From: Pseudomonadota bacterium
GTDB taxonomy: Bacteria; Pseudomonadota; Alphaproteobacteria; Caulobacterales; Caulobacteraceae
Direction of reading: 5' to 3'
Length of the DNA: 43,033 nucleotides
NCBI GenBank assembly: GCA_023412655.1
Contig: JAEYNH010000125.1
Span: 1 to 43,033 of the forward strand
A model generated the notes under the pieces. That model had not been told where the DNA came from. It searched no databases and worked only from the letters and a program-made list of their open reading frames with translations. The translations under genes were made by a program, and so were the position numbers. Shown here in pieces: positions 8,599-16,240 of this stretch. Within the stretch, counting starts at the first letter, position 1. Every line of letters starts with the position of its first letter.

Positions 8599-9597
8599 AT
8601 GGCTACCCCGCCGAGCCAGGCCCTGCCCCCGCCGCGACACACGCCTGTGATGATCGTTACCGGGTATCTCGGCAGCGGCAAGACGACGTTGCTGAACGAG
8701 GTGCTGCGGAATGCGGCGTTTGCCGACAGCGCCGTGATCATCAATGAGTTCGGCGAGATCGGCCTCGATCATCTGCTAGTCACCAAGGCCAGTGAGAACA
8801 TCCTGCTGACAGACGCAGGCTGTCTCTGCTGCGTCACTCTCGACAGCCTGCCCGAAACGCTGACGGACCTGTTCGGCCGCCGGGCCCGGGGAGAGGTTCC
8901 CCCCTTCAGCCGCGTGTTCATCGAAACCACGGGCCTCGCGGATCCGGCTCCGATCATCCGGCTGCTGTTACGACACCCGATCGTCGGCCACTTCGCCCGG
9001 CTCCAGGGCGTCGTCTGCGTGGTCGACGCCTTGCACGGCGAAAAGACCCTGAGCGGGGAGCGCGAGGCCGCAGCCCAGATTGCGCAGGCCGACCGGCTGG
9101 TGATCTCCAAGACGGACCTCACCGGGGCACGGGCGCAAGCCACGCTGACGGCCTGTCTGGGCGCCCTGAACAGCAGCGCCGAAATCATGCTGTCCGGCGC
9201 CGGCGCCCAGGCGATCTTCTCGGCCGCTGCGCCGATCCTGCCCTGGCTGGACCTGATTGAGGGGCCCGCCCCTCACGACCACAGCCATGGCCCCCACGAA
9301 GGCGGAGTCAGCAGCGAAAGCTTCTGGATCACAGCGCCTGCGTCCTGGCCTGGACTCGCTATCTGGACAGACTGGGCCCGACGCCGGTTCGGTGAGCGGC
9401 TCCTGCGCTGCAAGGGCATCTTGCAACTGCAGGGGCAGCCGGGAGGCGTCGTCCTGCACGGGGTGCAGGGCCAATTCGACACTACACGCCTTCCTGCCTG
9501 GCCCGGCGGGGACGCCCGATCGCGCCTTGTGCTGATCGGTCGCGAGCTCGACCGGCGGGAAATCCAGGCCTCTCTTTCCCAGCTATCGACGGACTGA
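8599..9597 (+). CDS. CobW/COG0523-family G3E GTPase, putative metal chaperone
   Basis: The product is a 332-residue GTPase. The P-loop GYLGSGKTT is at residues 22-30, the metal-binding GCLCC motif at about 74-78 (C75, C77, C78), the ETTGLADP switch region follows, SKTDL is the guanine-specificity motif, and a His-rich stretch HDHSHGPH lies at about 226-233. The CobW C-terminal domain follows. Members insert or deliver Zn, Co or Fe to client enzymes. The next gene, 8 bp downstream, encodes a binuclear-metal amidohydrolase, the likely client. The ATG at 8599 has no ribosome-binding site and lies about 30 bp from a promoter-overlapping operator, which suggests a leaderless mRNA. An upstream TTG in the operator is rejected as start. 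Confidence 0.9.
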   Translation: MATPPSQALPPPRHTPVMIVTGYLGSGKTTLLNEVLRNAAFADSAVIINEFGEIGLDHLLVTKASENILLTDAGCLCCVTLDSLPETLTDLFGRRARGEVPPFSRVFIETTGLADPAPIIRLLLRHPIVGHFARLQGVVCVVDALHGEKTLSGEREAAAQIAQADRLVISKTDLTGARAQATLTACLGALNSSAEIMLSGAGAQAIFSAAAPILPWLDLIEGPAPHDHSHGPHEGGVSSESFWITAPASWPGLAIWTDWARRRFGERLLRCKGILQLQGQPGGVVLHGVQGQFDTTRLPAWPGGDARSRLVLIGRELDRREIQASLSQLSTD

Positions 9598-9605
9598 GGA
9601 CGACC

Positions 9606-10967
9606 ATGCATTTCGACACCCTCATCCGCGGCGGACAGGTCGTAGACCCCAGGTCGGGGATCGCCGCGCGGGACATAGGGATCATTGGCGGGAAGATCGC
9701 CGCGGTGATCATGCCGGGAATGGCGGCCACGGCCGGCCAGGTGATCGACGCCAGCGGCAAGCACGTGTTCCCCGGCCTGATCGACGCCCATGTCCATTTC
9801 GGATTCGGCGAACCGGTGACGGAGTATACCAGCGAGACGATCTCCGCGGCTCAGGGCGGCTTCTCGACGATCCTGGGCTACTTTCTCAACAACGAGGCCT
9901 ACGGGGACGTGTTCGAACGCGAACTGGCCCACGCCACGCCGCGCGCCTTCGTCGACTTCGGGTTCCACTTCTCCACCGCCAACGAAGTGCACATCGAGGA
10001 ACTGGAGTCCTACGTCCGCGACTTGGGGGTGACCTCGTTCAAGTACTTCATGAACTTCAAGGGCGAGGAAGGCCGCTATCTGGGCCTCGACGGCACCGAC
10101 GACGGCTATCTTTACGCCCTCCTCGAGAAGGCCGCCTCAATCGGCGAGGTCACGGTCGTCATCCACACGGAGAACATCGAACTGGTGAACCGGCTGCGCC
10201 GGGCTGCCATCGAGTCCGGGGCTGAGCCGACCCTGCGGCTCTGGGCCGATGTGAAGCCGCCATTCACCGAGGCCGAGGCGACGGTCAGGGCGATGTATTT
10301 CGCCGAACATCTGGGCGCGAAGATCTACGTCCCGCATATCTCCACGCGGGCGGCTCTGGACGAGGTCAGGCGGTGGCGCGAGCGCTACAGCAACATCTTC
10401 GTGGAGACGTGCCCCCACTACCTGACCCACGACTACAACTCGCCTCTGGGCGGAATGGGTAAGGCCAATCCCCCCTTCCGGTCTCCCGATGACGTCGCCG
10501 CCATGTGGGAAGGCCTGGCCGACGGCTCGATCGACGTCGTGGCGTCGGACCACTGCCCGCGGAAGAAGGCAACCAAGGACAAGCCGCTCTGGCTGGCCTC
10601 ACAGGGCTTCCCTGGCACGGCGACGATCCTGCCGATCCTGCTGTCGGAAGGGTATCACAAGGGCCGCCTCGGACTGCAGCGCATCGCTGAGCTCCTGACC
10701 ACGGCGCCGGCGCGGATCTTTGACGTGCCCAAAGGCGATCTCGAGGTCGGATCAGACGCCGACATCACCCTCGTCGACGTTGATTTCGAGCGTGAGGTCG
10801 TGGCCGCGGAGCTTGGCTCCTACTCGGACTACAGCCTCTACGATGGCTGGAAGCTGAAAGGCTGGCCCCGCATGACCATGGTGCGGGGAGAGATCATCAT
10901 GCGCGACGGAGAGATCGTGGGACAGGGCGGCTACGGCCGCTTCATCCCACGCAAACTCAGGGCCTGA
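9606..10967 (+). CDS. Dihydropyrimidinase/hydantoinase/allantoinase-type cyclic amidohydrolase
   Basis: This 453-residue amidohydrolase has a complete binuclear metal site: H62 and H64 (DAHVH), K146 (SFKYF, the carboxylated bridging lysine), H187, H244 and D315 (ASDHCPR). The N-terminal beta-sandwich segment (LIRGGQVVDP) and C-terminal strand (MVRGEIIMRDGEIVG) are typical. The family hydrolyses ring amide bonds in dihydropyrimidines, hydantoins, allantoin and cyclic imides. Which ring is used here cannot be told; the stereochemistry-gate loops do not clearly match a characterised group. It is preceded by GAGGA at 5 nt and coupled to the CobW GTPase gene. It may act before the isochorismatase-type amidase (5459-6136). 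Confidence 0.9.
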   Translation: MHFDTLIRGGQVVDPRSGIAARDIGIIGGKIAAVIMPGMAATAGQVIDASGKHVFPGLIDAHVHFGFGEPVTEYTSETISAAQGGFSTILGYFLNNEAYGDVFERELAHATPRAFVDFGFHFSTANEVHIEELESYVRDLGVTSFKYFMNFKGEEGRYLGLDGTDDGYLYALLEKAASIGEVTVVIHTENIELVNRLRRAAIESGAEPTLRLWADVKPPFTEAEATVRAMYFAEHLGAKIYVPHISTRAALDEVRRWRERYSNIFVETCPHYLTHDYNSPLGGMGKANPPFRSPDDVAAMWEGLADGSIDVVASDHCPRKKATKDKPLWLASQGFPGTATILPILLSEGYHKGRLGLQRIAELLTTAPARIFDVPKGDLEVGSDADITLVDVDFEREVVAAELGSYSDYSLYDGWKLKGWPRMTMVRGEIIMRDGEIVGQGGYGRFIPRKLRA

Positions 10968-10981
10968 AGCCCCGTGCCGGA

Positions 10982-11009
10982 TCAGGTCCGGCTTCGCAGC
11001 CGGTCCTGA
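10982..11009 (+). terminator. Terminator-like hairpin after the amidohydrolase gene
   Basis: Twelve-base arms starting TCAGGTCCGGCT and AGCCGGTCCTGA pair with one mismatch around a 4-nt loop, 14 bp after the stop codon of the amidohydrolase gene. No T-tract follows. Confidence 0.55.
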
Positions 11010-11044
11010 CGGCCATTGCAGCGCCGGCCCGCTCCCGAGGTCCC

Positions 11045-11070
11045 GGGGGCGCGCCGCAAGCCGCGCCCCC
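11045..11070 (-). terminator. Terminator-like hairpin after the membrane protein gene
   Basis: Perfect 9-bp arms GGGGGCGCG / CGCGCCCCC flank an 8-nt loop, just beyond the 3' end of the leftward membrane-protein operon. Confidence 0.5.
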
Positions 11071-11076
11071 TGGTCG

Positions 11077-11709
11077 TCAGAAGGGCTTCACGACGCCTAG
11101 GAAGGCGATCACCGCGACCAGCCCCCAGATAGAAAAGACCACCATCCGCAGCGGCGTCCAGAATGGCCGCGGCCCCTGATCCACCAGCGGCTTGCTCATC
11201 AGCAGCATGATGCGGATGACAATGCCCATGAAGATGACCAGACCAAAAAGGATCATCTTCATCGCCAGCCACTTGGCCGCTACGGGCTCGCCGGTCGCAA
11301 GCGAAAGCCCGCCCAGGCCCGTAAAGAGCGCCGCCGCGAGAATCCGCAGGCCGAAGTCGACCTTCCAGAGCAACTTGCCGAGCGGTGAGCCGTGCTGCAG
11401 ATGCACGATCCAAACGAGCGCCGCCCAGGCGATGCCGACCACCCAGGCCAGCCCCAGGAACGCCGGAGAGATCGGCAGGCCAAACGCCCGGGAGAGGGTG
11501 AGGCCCACGGGAACCATCAGAACCAGGCAGGTCCTCGGGCCCATGTCGAGCAGGTCGGCGACGCCGCGCAGCCGCACCTTGGCGTCCCGAGTTACGTCCT
11601 TGTGGTTGGCCGCGACCCCGGACACTAGGACCCCGAGGTCACCGCCCAGCCAGTAGACGAAAAGTAGCACGTGCAGAAAGAGCACCAGGCGGTGGGGATC
11701 GAGTTCCAT
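11077..11709 (-). CDS. Polytopic membrane protein, CopD/DUF2214-like
   Basis: This 210-residue protein has about six hydrophobic segments. The first carries His residues and WLGGDLGVL (HRLVLFLHVLLFVYWLGGD), resembling the first helix of CopD-like and related small haem or copper membrane proteins. Further His residues sit at helix ends (WIVHLQHG). It is the last gene of the leftward group 13789-11077. It may be an electron-transfer or quinone-linked membrane partner, but that is inferred only from helix-borne histidines. I do not recognise an exact family. Confidence 0.7.
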   Translation of the reverse strand: MELDPHRLVLFLHVLLFVYWLGGDLGVLVSGVAANHKDVTRDAKVRLRGVADLLDMGPRTCLVLMVPVGLTLSRAFGLPISPAFLGLAWVVGIAWAALVWIVHLQHGSPLGKLLWKVDFGLRILAAALFTGLGGLSLATGEPVAAKWLAMKMILFGLVIFMGIVIRIMLLMSKPLVDQGPRPFWTPLRMVVFSIWGLVAVIAFLGVVKPF

Positions 11710-11865
11710 CTACGCGTCGCCTTGGGCCCCGGGGACGGGCGCCCAGAAATCGGCCAGGTGAACTGGCCGGGGTTGTGCTCGTAGCAGAGCGGAAGAAGCG
11801 GCCGGCGATCGCGGCCGCCCCGATGAGCTTGATCTCGGCGCGGACGCCAGGGCGCGAGGTGCGCC
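11710..11865 (-). other. Intercistronic hairpins between SDR and membrane protein genes
   Basis: Two perfect inverted repeats fall in this 156-nt gap: CGGCCAG-gtgaa-CTGGCCG (11751-11769) and GCGGCCG-gcgatcg-CGGCCGC (11798-11818). They could lower expression of the distal membrane-protein gene or protect the upstream mRNA. Confidence 0.45.
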
Positions 11866-12711
11866 TCAGTGCGTTTCCTCGCCGCCCGTGACGTTCCAGG
11901 CCTCGCCGGTGACGTAGGCCGCAGCCTCCGAGCACAGAAAGGTGACGATGTTGGCGGTGTCCTCGGGCACGCCAGGACGGCCGATGGGATTCTTCGCCCT
12001 GAAACGTTCCCAGTACTCGTCCATCGAGATGCCACGCATCTTGGTGGACAGGTTTTCCCGCTGCCAGACGCCGAGCGGCGTGGCGACGTGGTTGGGGCAG
12101 ACGGCGTTGACCGTGATGCCCTTCGATCCCAGTTCGATCGCTGCGGATCGCGTAAGCCCGATCAGTCCGTGCTTGGAGGCGGAATAGGCCGTCATCAGGC
12201 CCACGCCGCTCTTGGCGGCCTGGGAGGCGATGGACACGATCCGGCCGCTCCCGCCCTGCTTCAGCATCTGGGCCGCGGCGTGCTTGATCCCGAAGAAGCA
12301 GCCGCGAAGGTTCACCCCGATGACGGTGTCCCAGTGCTGCTGGCTCATCTCGGTCACCGGCCCCACGAGGTAGCCGACCCCCGCGTTGTTCACGAGGATG
12401 TCGAGCTTGCCCCACTTGGCCACAGCCGCCTTCACCATGCCCTCGACGTCGGCCTCCACGAGCATGTCGCCCGTGTAGGTGATGCATTCGCCGCCCGCTC
12501 GCCGGATCGACTCTGCGACCGCCTCCAGCTCATCGCGCTGCCCGACGCCGTGCTCCGGGGCGGTCTCTCCAGCAGCCATGCCCAGGTCGTGCAGCAGGAC
12601 CCGCGCGCCTTCCTGCGCAAGACGCTTGGCGATGGCTTCGCCAAGGCCGCCTTCCCGGCCCGCGCCGGTGACGATGGCGACCTTGCCAGCCAGCTCAGGA
12701 TAGGCCGGCAT
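11866..12711 (-). CDS. Short-chain dehydrogenase/reductase (classical, long form)
   Basis: This 281-residue cytosolic NAD(P)-dependent oxidoreductase has the Rossmann motif TGAGREGGLG (around residue 15), NNAG and the catalytic YSASK with the preceding S of VSIASQ. The insertion after the second strand (MAAGETAPEHGVGQRDELEAV) resembles the longer multifunctional-enzyme SDRs such as 3-hydroxyacyl-CoA dehydrogenase modules. The start lies 2 bp after the stop of the REDY-like gene, with GGAG upstream. It probably oxidises a hydroxyl or reduces a carbonyl in the island pathway. Confidence 0.92.
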   Translation of the reverse strand: MPAYPELAGKVAIVTGAGREGGLGEAIAKRLAQEGARVLLHDLGMAAGETAPEHGVGQRDELEAVAESIRRAGGECITYTGDMLVEADVEGMVKAAVAKWGKLDILVNNAGVGYLVGPVTEMSQQHWDTVIGVNLRGCFFGIKHAAAQMLKQGGSGRIVSIASQAAKSGVGLMTAYSASKHGLIGLTRSAAIELGSKGITVNAVCPNHVATPLGVWQRENLSTKMRGISMDEYWERFRAKNPIGRPGVPEDTANIVTFLCSEAAAYVTGEAWNVTGGEETH

Positions 12712-12713
12712 GC

Positions 12714-13025
12714 TTACGCTCCAAGCTTCGTGCTGTTGATGAAGAGCGGATTGTCGGCGAGCTCGCGGAACCTGGCGCTCACCGCCTTCTGCGCGTCGGT
12801 TGAGACGTCAGCCTTGAACTGCTCCTCGTCAGCCACCTCGAGCAGCTCGACATACTGATACGGCGGCGCGGCCCCAGAGCCGCGGACGGCCTCGAGCCGG
12901 AAGACGTCGAACGCAGCGATCGACTTCATCCGCCGGACGCCGGGAATGTCGACGCCTGTGGCCCACTCCTCATATTCGGCGACGCTGACGCCCGGCTTCA
13001 GATTGAAAAGAACGACGATGAACAT
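12714..13025 (-). CDS. Small alpha-beta-barrel protein, REDY/HapK- or EthD-like
   Basis: This 103-residue protein starts MFIVVLFNLKPGV, continues with YEEWATGVDIPGVRRMKSI and a YVELLEV strand, and has the beta-alpha-beta pattern of dimeric alpha-beta-barrel proteins. The 'D-P-G-R/L-x-S/I' stretch resembles REDY-like HapK proteins, and EthD is the alternative. The chosen ATG has GGAG seven bases upstream. It is the second gene of the group headed by the 13079-13789 protein and is followed immediately by the SDR. An accessory or small-ligand-binding role is likely; catalysis cannot be shown. Confidence 0.7.
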   Translation of the reverse strand: MFIVVLFNLKPGVSVAEYEEWATGVDIPGVRRMKSIAAFDVFRLEAVRGSGAAPPYQYVELLEVADEEQFKADVSTDAQKAVSARFRELADNPLFINSTKLGA

Positions 13026-13078
13026 GCGAATGCTCCAGGCAGGGGAACAGCGGCGGGAGCCGCGCCCGCCGGATTGGA

Positions 13079-13789
13079 TCAGCGCTCGAGCTTCACCAGC
13101 TCGTAGTAGGTCTTCATGTACCCGCCGACTGAGCCGCGCAGAAAAATGGAGTCCTCGTCGTCGGTGACCCACAGGTCGTACGGCGGGTGGCGCAGGGGAT
13201 CGCCGTCCTCGCCCACGAACGCGAAGTGCCGAGCGCTGAAGGTTCCGGCCTTCACGGTGACGGTTTCGATGCCGATGTATTCCAGGAAGATGTGGTGGCC
13301 CGCCGCCATGGGCGGCGTCGCGCCCCGGTGATCGAGCGAGGAGAGGAAGCTGCGCATCCGCCGCTTGATGGGGCCCTCGCTGCGGTCGAACATGCGCGTG
13401 TTGAAGCCGTCCACAGCCAGCGGGTGGGTCCCGAACCAGTCGTAGTGGCCGTTGGTGGGGATCTTCTGGGAGACGCGGCCGATCGACGGGCCGTAGCTCT
13501 CACATTCGATGGCGTCCTCGCCGATGATGAAGATGCCCGCGCCCATGAACTCCCCGCCCACCGTCAGGCGGACGAAGGCGTCGGCCGGCCTGCGGTCGGC
13601 GTGCATCGAGTAGATGACATCACGCATCACCTTCGGCTCCGGCTCGTCGATCTCGCAATGAGCCTGCACCGTCGTTCGACCATCGACGTGATGCGTGAAG
13701 ACGAAGGTTTCGCGCCCTCGCTCCTTGTCCATCATCTCCGGCTTCTTCGAGCTGTAGAGAATCTCACCCCGAACGATGCGATGCGTCAC
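13079..13789 (-). CDS. Conserved protein of unknown function, beta-rich
   Basis: This 236-residue soluble protein has no signal peptide or transmembrane segment. The pattern alternates strands, and the C-terminus (ETVTVKAGTFSARHF ... YDLWVTDDEDSIFLRG ... YYELVKLE) resembles the lipocalin/LolA-like strand pattern of DUF3108-type proteins, but I cannot assign a family with confidence. The start is a GTG after an AGGGGGGGCAG ribosome-binding site. Operator 5 lies about 70 bp upstream, making it the first gene of a four-gene leftward unit (unknown, REDY-like, SDR, membrane protein). It may bind a hydrophobic pathway intermediate; this is a guess from fold impression only. Confidence 0.75.
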   Translation of the reverse strand: MTHRIVRGEILYSSKKPEMMDKERGRETFVFTHHVDGRTTVQAHCEIDEPEPKVMRDVIYSMHADRRPADAFVRLTVGGEFMGAGIFIIGEDAIECESYGPSIGRVSQKIPTNGHYDWFGTHPLAVDGFNTRMFDRSEGPIKRRMRSFLSSLDHRGATPPMAAGHHIFLEYIGIETVTVKAGTFSARHFAFVGEDGDPLRHPPYDLWVTDDEDSIFLRGSVGGYMKTYYELVKLER

Positions 13790-13859
13790 CTGCCCCCCCT
13801 ATGTCGGGCTCCGGCGAAAGCCGGGAAACCAACAGAATGATGGTGCCCGGCTCAGGTAC

Positions 13860-13874
13860 TGTCAACAGTTGACT
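13860..13874 (-). promoter_or_regulatory. Regulon operator 5
   Basis: Read leftward it is AGTCAACTGTTGACA. The half facing the 13789 gene is intact and the mismatch is in the distal half. TTGACAG is followed after 12 nt by GCACCATC (two mismatches to GCTANAWC), the same spacing as at operator 2. Confidence 0.8.
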
Positions 13875-13883
13875 GTTTGCACT

Positions 13884-14198
13884 TTAGTCGTCGCGACGAC
13901 CGCCCGGCACGTGGATCCTGAGCACCTGCTTCACGAAGGCGTCACGCTCGGCGGTGCGTTCAGCTTCAACTTCCGGAGGCGGGACGTAGGCGCGAAGATC
14001 CGCACGTGTCAGGACGCCCTTTTCGTCAAGGTGACGTTCGACCGTGTCCACGCGGTCCCGCAGAACCATGACCTCTGTCATCAGCTCCATGAAGAACGTC
14101 ATGAGCTGGTCGATATTGCGATCTTCGAAGAAGTAGGGACGCCTGCCCTTGGTCAGGCGGGGCAGGCGTACATCCTGGGGATCCTTCAGCTTGCTCAT
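13884..14198 (-). CDS. Small helical/coiled-coil protein A (paralogue of 21641-22012)
   Basis: This 104-residue protein is not in any family I recognise. A basic N-terminus (LTKGRRPYFFED) leads into a long predicted helix with heptad-like spacing (MTEVMVLRDRVDTVERHL), then a Y-x-P-x-P-E-VEAER segment and a charged helix. Its layout matches the 123-residue protein at 21641-22012 position by position (KG-RP-F, EV-VLR-R-DT-ER, Y-P-P-VEA-R). The ATG has AGAGGAG five bases upstream. It has its own operator at 14267 and is followed by operator 5, so it appears to be a single-gene unit. A role as dimerising subunit or adaptor is inferred. Confidence 0.8.
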   Translation of the reverse strand: MSKLKDPQDVRLPRLTKGRRPYFFEDRNIDQLMTFFMELMTEVMVLRDRVDTVERHLDEKGVLTRADLRAYVPPPEVEAERTAERDAFVKQVLRIHVPGGRRDD

Positions 14199-14266
14199 CA
14201 CATCTCCTCTGCGCCGGCGAATTCAAGCCGGAGCAACGCCTCAAGCCTCAGCGAACAAGCACGTCC

Positions 14267-14281
14267 TGTCAACTGTCGACA
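14267..14281 (-). promoter_or_regulatory. Regulon operator 6
   Basis: Read leftward it is TGTCGACAGTTGACA, identical to operator 1 in its own reading direction. The intact TTGACA half faces the small coiled-coil gene, whose ATG is about 70 bp away. A GCTGAGGC at 13 nt is a weak -10 candidate. Confidence 0.8.
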
Positions 14282-14311
14282 CATATTTCCGTTGTCGGCG
14301 TCGCGCAGCCA

Positions 14312-15055
14312 TCAGTTCGGCTGGCTGATAGGACGGAAGACGATCTCGTTGACGTCCATCTCGCCGGGCTGGGCAATGGCGAAGGCCACGACCCGGGCGA
14401 AGCTCTCCGCGGGCAGGGCGTCGCTGTAGGCAATCTGCATCCGCTCGGCGGTTTCGGCATCCGTCACGCCATTGACCAGCTCGCTGTCCACAAGGCCGGG
14501 CGAGATGACCGTGGACCTGATGTTGTACGCCTTCAGTTCCTGGCGGAGTCCTTCGGAGATGGCGCGCACACCGTGCTTCGTCGCCGCGTACACGGCCCCG
14601 CCCGGAGACACCTTATGCCCGGCTACGGATGAGACGTTGATGATGTGGCCGGACCTCTGAGCCTTCATGTGCGGCAGGGCCGCAGCGACGCCGTAGAGCA
14701 ACCCCTTCAGATTGACGTCGATCATCAGATCCCAGTTGCGGATCTCGAGCCGTTCCAGCGGCGCAGAGGCCATGATCCCTGCGTTGTTGAGCAGCACGTC
14801 GACGCGGCCGTACCGCGCCACCGCGGCGTCGACCAGATTCTGGACCTGCGCCAGGTCCGTGACGTCAGTGGTGAACGCCGCGGCCTCGCTCCCCTGGGCG
14901 GCCAGTTCCGCAACAAGGGCCTCAAGGCGATCCGCCCGCCGGGCTCCCAGGACCACGACCGCACCAAGGTCAGATAGCAATCTCGCGGTCGCAGCGCCCA
15001 GGCCGCTGCTCGCACCGGTGATCACCACCACCTTGCCCGCTACATGCCGGTCCAT
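14312..15055 (-). CDS. Short-chain dehydrogenase/reductase (YdfG/clavulanate-dehydrogenase-like)
   Basis: This 247-residue classical SDR has TGASSGLG (cofactor loop near residue 14), ARRADRL after beta-2 (suggesting NADP(H) preference), NNAG, VSSVAGHK with the catalytic Ser, and YAATK. The C-terminal FRPISQP ending is common in the YdfG-like group that acts on 3-hydroxy acids and small alcohols. It lies at the distal end of the leftward block that begins with the TonB receptor. A strong hairpin at 15108-15136 separates it from the MDR gene, so it may be expressed at a lower level. Confidence 0.92.
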   Translation of the reverse strand: MDRHVAGKVVVITGASSGLGAATARLLSDLGAVVVLGARRADRLEALVAELAAQGSEAAAFTTDVTDLAQVQNLVDAAVARYGRVDVLLNNAGIMASAPLERLEIRNWDLMIDVNLKGLLYGVAAALPHMKAQRSGHIINVSSVAGHKVSPGGAVYAATKHGVRAISEGLRQELKAYNIRSTVISPGLVDSELVNGVTDAETAERMQIAYSDALPAESFARVVAFAIAQPGEMDVNEIVFRPISQPN

Positions 15056-15107
15056 AGCTCACCCCACCTGCGAGGGGACGATGACGCATGCCCCGGCCCC
15101 ATATGAA

Positions 15108-15136
15108 CCGGGCGAGAAGGCTGCCTTCTCGCCCGG
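15108..15136 (-). terminator. Strong intercistronic hairpin
   Basis: Perfect 13-bp arms starting CCGGGCGAGAAGG and CCTTCTCGCCCGG have a 3-nt loop, between the MDR gene stop and the SDR start. It should stop or attenuate leftward transcription. Confidence 0.7.
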
Positions 15137-15170
15137 GCTCTTGCGTCCCAGATCCCGGCGGACCGTCGCG

Positions 15171-16214
15171 TTACCGGGACGGCTCGAGCCGGACGAGCTG
15201 CTTGCCGATGTTGTCGCCGGACAGCATGGAGATGAACGCCTGCGGGAGCTTTTCGAACCCGTCCAGAACGGTTTCGGCGTACTTGAGCTTACCTTCGCGC
15301 AGCCAGCCGGCGACCGCTTGGCGGCACTCGTCAGCGCGGTCCTCGTAGTCGTAGACGATGAACCCTTCCATCCGCGCCCGGCGCGACATGATCGGGATCG
15401 CGGGGTCTACGACCACAGGCCGCTCGCCGTTGACGCCGCTGATGTAACCCACGAGCACAATGCGGGCCTTCAGCCGAATATTCTCCAGGACGGCCTGACG
15501 CTGGGCGCCGCCGACATGGTCGAGATAGACGTCGACGCCCTCAGGACACAGGCGGCGGATCTCGCCGGAGAGGTCGGTCGCGGTCTTGTAGTTGATCGCC
15601 CCGTCAAATCCGAGCTCGTCGACAATGTAGCGGGCCTTCTCGTCATTGCCGACGATGCCTACGACCTTGCAGCCCTTGATCTTGGCGATCTGGCCGGCGA
15701 GCGAACCCACCGCGCCGGCGGCTGTCGAGATCACCACCGTCTCCCCGGCCTTGGGCTGGCCAAGGTCCAGAAGGGAGAAGTAGGCGGTCAGGCCAGGCAT
15801 GCCCAGGATGCCGAGCGCCGTCGAGATCGGCGCCAGGTCCGGATCGACCCGGGTGAGCCCTGGCGCGTACTCGGCCTTTTTCAGACTGCCATCTGACAAG
15901 GCGTACTCCGCCCAGCCCAGCATGCCCTCGACGTATTCGCCGACGGGGAAGTCGGCGTTGTTGGACTCGACGACCTGCCCGACCATCCGGCCGATCATCG
16001 TATCGCCCAGCTCCATGGTCTTCCCGTAGCTGGACGATGGATTCATCCGCGGACGCTGCAGCGGATCAACCGAGATGTAGTGGGCCCGGATCAGGAGCTC
16101 TCCGGGCCCTGGCCGGGGAACAGGCACGTTCTCCAGCCGGAAGTCCTCCTCGACCGGCATGCCGTTGGGACGGCGCGCCAGAACAAAGCGCTTCATTTCC
16201 GCGGGGATGTTCAT
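15171..16214 (-). CDS. NADP-dependent MDR reductase (PTGR/LTB4DH/CurA-like)
   Basis: This 347-residue zinc-free medium-chain reductase starts MKRFVLARRPNGMP, has the prostaglandin-reductase-like SVDPLQRPRMN segment, and a Rossmann loop AAGAVGSLAGQIAKIKG. Catalytic zinc ligands are absent, as expected for the enoyl or enone reductase branch, which reduces the alpha,beta double bond of unsaturated ketones with NADPH. GGAG sits eight bases before the ATG. Together with the next MDR gene and the Fe-S flavoprotein it gives the island three potential C=C reductases. Confidence 0.92.
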   Translation of the reverse strand: MNIPAEMKRFVLARRPNGMPVEEDFRLENVPVPRPGPGELLIRAHYISVDPLQRPRMNPSSSYGKTMELGDTMIGRMVGQVVESNNADFPVGEYVEGMLGWAEYALSDGSLKKAEYAPGLTRVDPDLAPISTALGILGMPGLTAYFSLLDLGQPKAGETVVISTAAGAVGSLAGQIAKIKGCKVVGIVGNDEKARYIVDELGFDGAINYKTATDLSGEIRRLCPEGVDVYLDHVGGAQRQAVLENIRLKARIVLVGYISGVNGERPVVVDPAIPIMSRRARMEGFIVYDYEDRADECRQAVAGWLREGKLKYAETVLDGFEKLPQAFISMLSGDNIGKQLVRLEPSR

Positions 16215-16240
16215 CTCGGTTTCTCCGGTAGCGTCCCCGA

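Noticed and set aside
10968..11076. Possible attachment site or RNA gene in the hairpin-rich gap after the cyclic amidohydrolase.
   Set aside because: The repeats are explained by two terminators of convergent genes, and no tRNA-like cloverleaf is seen.
11710..11865. Protein-like stretches in different minus-strand frames (AEIKLIGAAAIAGRFF, CYEHNPGQFTW, DFWAPVPG) that could be a frameshifted remnant gene.
   Set aside because: Joining them needs two frameshifts in about 100 bp and no family is recognisable. The inverted repeats are better supported.
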